This document shows positions 63,493 through 64,000 of a stretch of DNA of 64,000 bases, piece after piece. This DNA is from Alphaproteobacteria bacterium. Lineage in GTDB: Bacteria; Pseudomonadota; Alphaproteobacteria; JAUXUR01. A program made the position numbers and the translations under genes. How positions within the stretch are numbered: position 1 is the first letter of the stretch; every line of letters begins with the position of its first letter. The notes under the pieces were generated by a model, which did no database searches, was not told where the DNA came from, and saw nothing but the letters and a program-made list of their open reading frames with translations. The stretch lies in the NCBI GenBank assembly GCA_030680745.1, contig JAUXUR010000059.1, forward strand, positions 1 to 64,000. The letters run 5' to 3'.

Positions 63493-64000
63493 ATGGGTGA
63501 GGAAAAACTGGTTATCCCGGTTAAAATCAAAAAATATACGAATAGAAGACTTTATAACACCGCCACCAGCGCCTACATTACCCTTGATGATTTAGCTGAG
63601 ATGATCAAGCTTGGCCAAGAATTTGTCGTCCATGATGCAAAATCTGGTGATGATATAACACGTCATGTTCTTACTCAAATTATTTTAGAAAAAGAAGGTG
63701 GTGCTCAAAGTCTTTTGCCCATTGCTTTTTTACGAGGCCTCATTAAATTTTATGATAATAAAAGCCATGATGCGCTTTCAAATTATCTTGATGTCACGAT
63801 GCAAGCTTTTATGCAAAACCAAAACGTTGTTAAGGATTATATGAACAATACGTTCAAAGGTATGTATAAATTCATGGATGTACATCAAATACGAAAAAAA
63901 AATCAGGATGTATTTGCTCAATTAATGACATTTTTTGGCTTGCCAAAAAAAGAGACCTTAGAAGTTGAATTACCTAATCTGGTTCAACTAAAAGAAGAAA
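63493..64000 (+). CDS. phaR: Polyhydroxyalkanoate synthesis regulator PhaR (partial, runs off the window)
   Basis: At least 169 residues; the right end is cut by the window edge. The N-terminal DNA-binding domain begins VKIKKYTNRRLYNTATSAYI (about 10-29), followed by LDDLAEMIKLGQEFVVHDAK and the second domain with LPIAFLRGLIKFYDN, all typical of PhaR. It binds PHB and represses phasin and PHB genes. AGGAAA precedes the ATG at 63493. Its position next to phaC, transcribed away from it, is common in alphaproteobacteria. Confidence 0.96.
   Translation, partial: MGEEKLVIPVKIKKYTNRRLYNTATSAYITLDDLAEMIKLGQEFVVHDAKSGDDITRHVLTQIILEKEGGAQSLLPIAFLRGLIKFYDNKSHDALSNYLDVTMQAFMQNQNVVKDYMNNTFKGMYKFMDVHQIRKKNQDVFAQLMTFFGLPKKETLEVELPNLVQLKEE

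Noticed and set aside
1-64000. CRISPR arrays, prophage, insertion sequences, toxin-antitoxin pairs
   Set aside because: No regularly spaced repeats with unique spacers, no transposase or integrase reading frame, and no recognisable toxin-antitoxin gene pair were found.

Overview
The window is AT-rich DNA from an alphaproteobacterium that probably lives inside eukaryotic cells. I infer a member of the Holosporales/Rickettsiales grade, related to endosymbionts of amoebae and ciliates. The evidence is a Tlc-type ATP/ADP translocase (50825-52426), the alphaproteobacterial F1-ATPase zeta inhibitor (50224-50544), a class I PHB synthase divergent from phaR (61400 to the right edge), many secreted proteins with eukaryote-like repeats (Sel1, LRR, ankyrin-like), and a high density of short dispersed palindromic repeats. 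No rRNA, CRISPR array, transposase or phage gene was seen. One tRNA, tRNA-Thr(CGT), lies at 14471-14546.

Layout. 0-9.8 kb: mutY; a FIST-domain sensor with a soluble PAS histidine kinase; corA with a fatty-acid-hydroxylase-like membrane enzyme; an orphan peptide-binding protein; a His-rich secreted protein. 10-18.7 kb: M3 oligopeptidase, nucleotide-sugar epimerase, GNAT enzyme, a small disordered protein, tRNA-Thr, an agmatinase-like ureohydrolase, the dgcN-dgcA pair for D-glutamate use, and an RDD protein. 18.9-23.8 kb: a compact pstSCAB-phoU phosphate operon with overlapping genes. 24-30 kb: five tandem paralogous outer-membrane proteins, the second to fifth each with its own terminator; one carries an internal peptide repeat. 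30.2-36.3 kb: lipoprotein, ABC exporter, Sel1 protein, glycosyltransferase and asparagine synthase. 36.4-45.1 kb: a likely effector island. It holds a secreted two-HKD phospholipase-D-like protein with a PIP-box-like motif and NLS-like clusters, a secreted protein with deaminase-like HSE...CxxC residues and Sel1-like repeats, and two secreted LRR paralogues. Its left edge carries a decayed copy of the 3' end of potI; intact potI borders its right edge. 45.1-52.4 kb: the polyamine transporter potFGHI, grxD, bolA, the zeta inhibitor, a small secreted protein and tlc. 52.4-64 kb: a 1.1 kb repeat-rich gap, a Thr/Lys-rich secreted protein, a second orphan peptide-binding protein, a YjbH-type outer-membrane protein, two ankyrin-like secreted paralogues, a gamma-carbonic anhydrase, and phaC/phaR.

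How the genes fit together. The cell appears to import nutrients (phosphate, polyamines, peptides) and host ATP. It stores carbon as PHB, recycles D-glutamate and guanidino compounds, and exports a set of surface and effector proteins. At least six short palindromic repeat families are scattered between genes. Some copies are nested inside one another and some touch start or stop codons.

Functions are read from motifs and family knowledge. No database search was run. Several start codons were moved to the nearest ATG that has a clear Shine-Dalgarno sequence; each case is stated in its entry.
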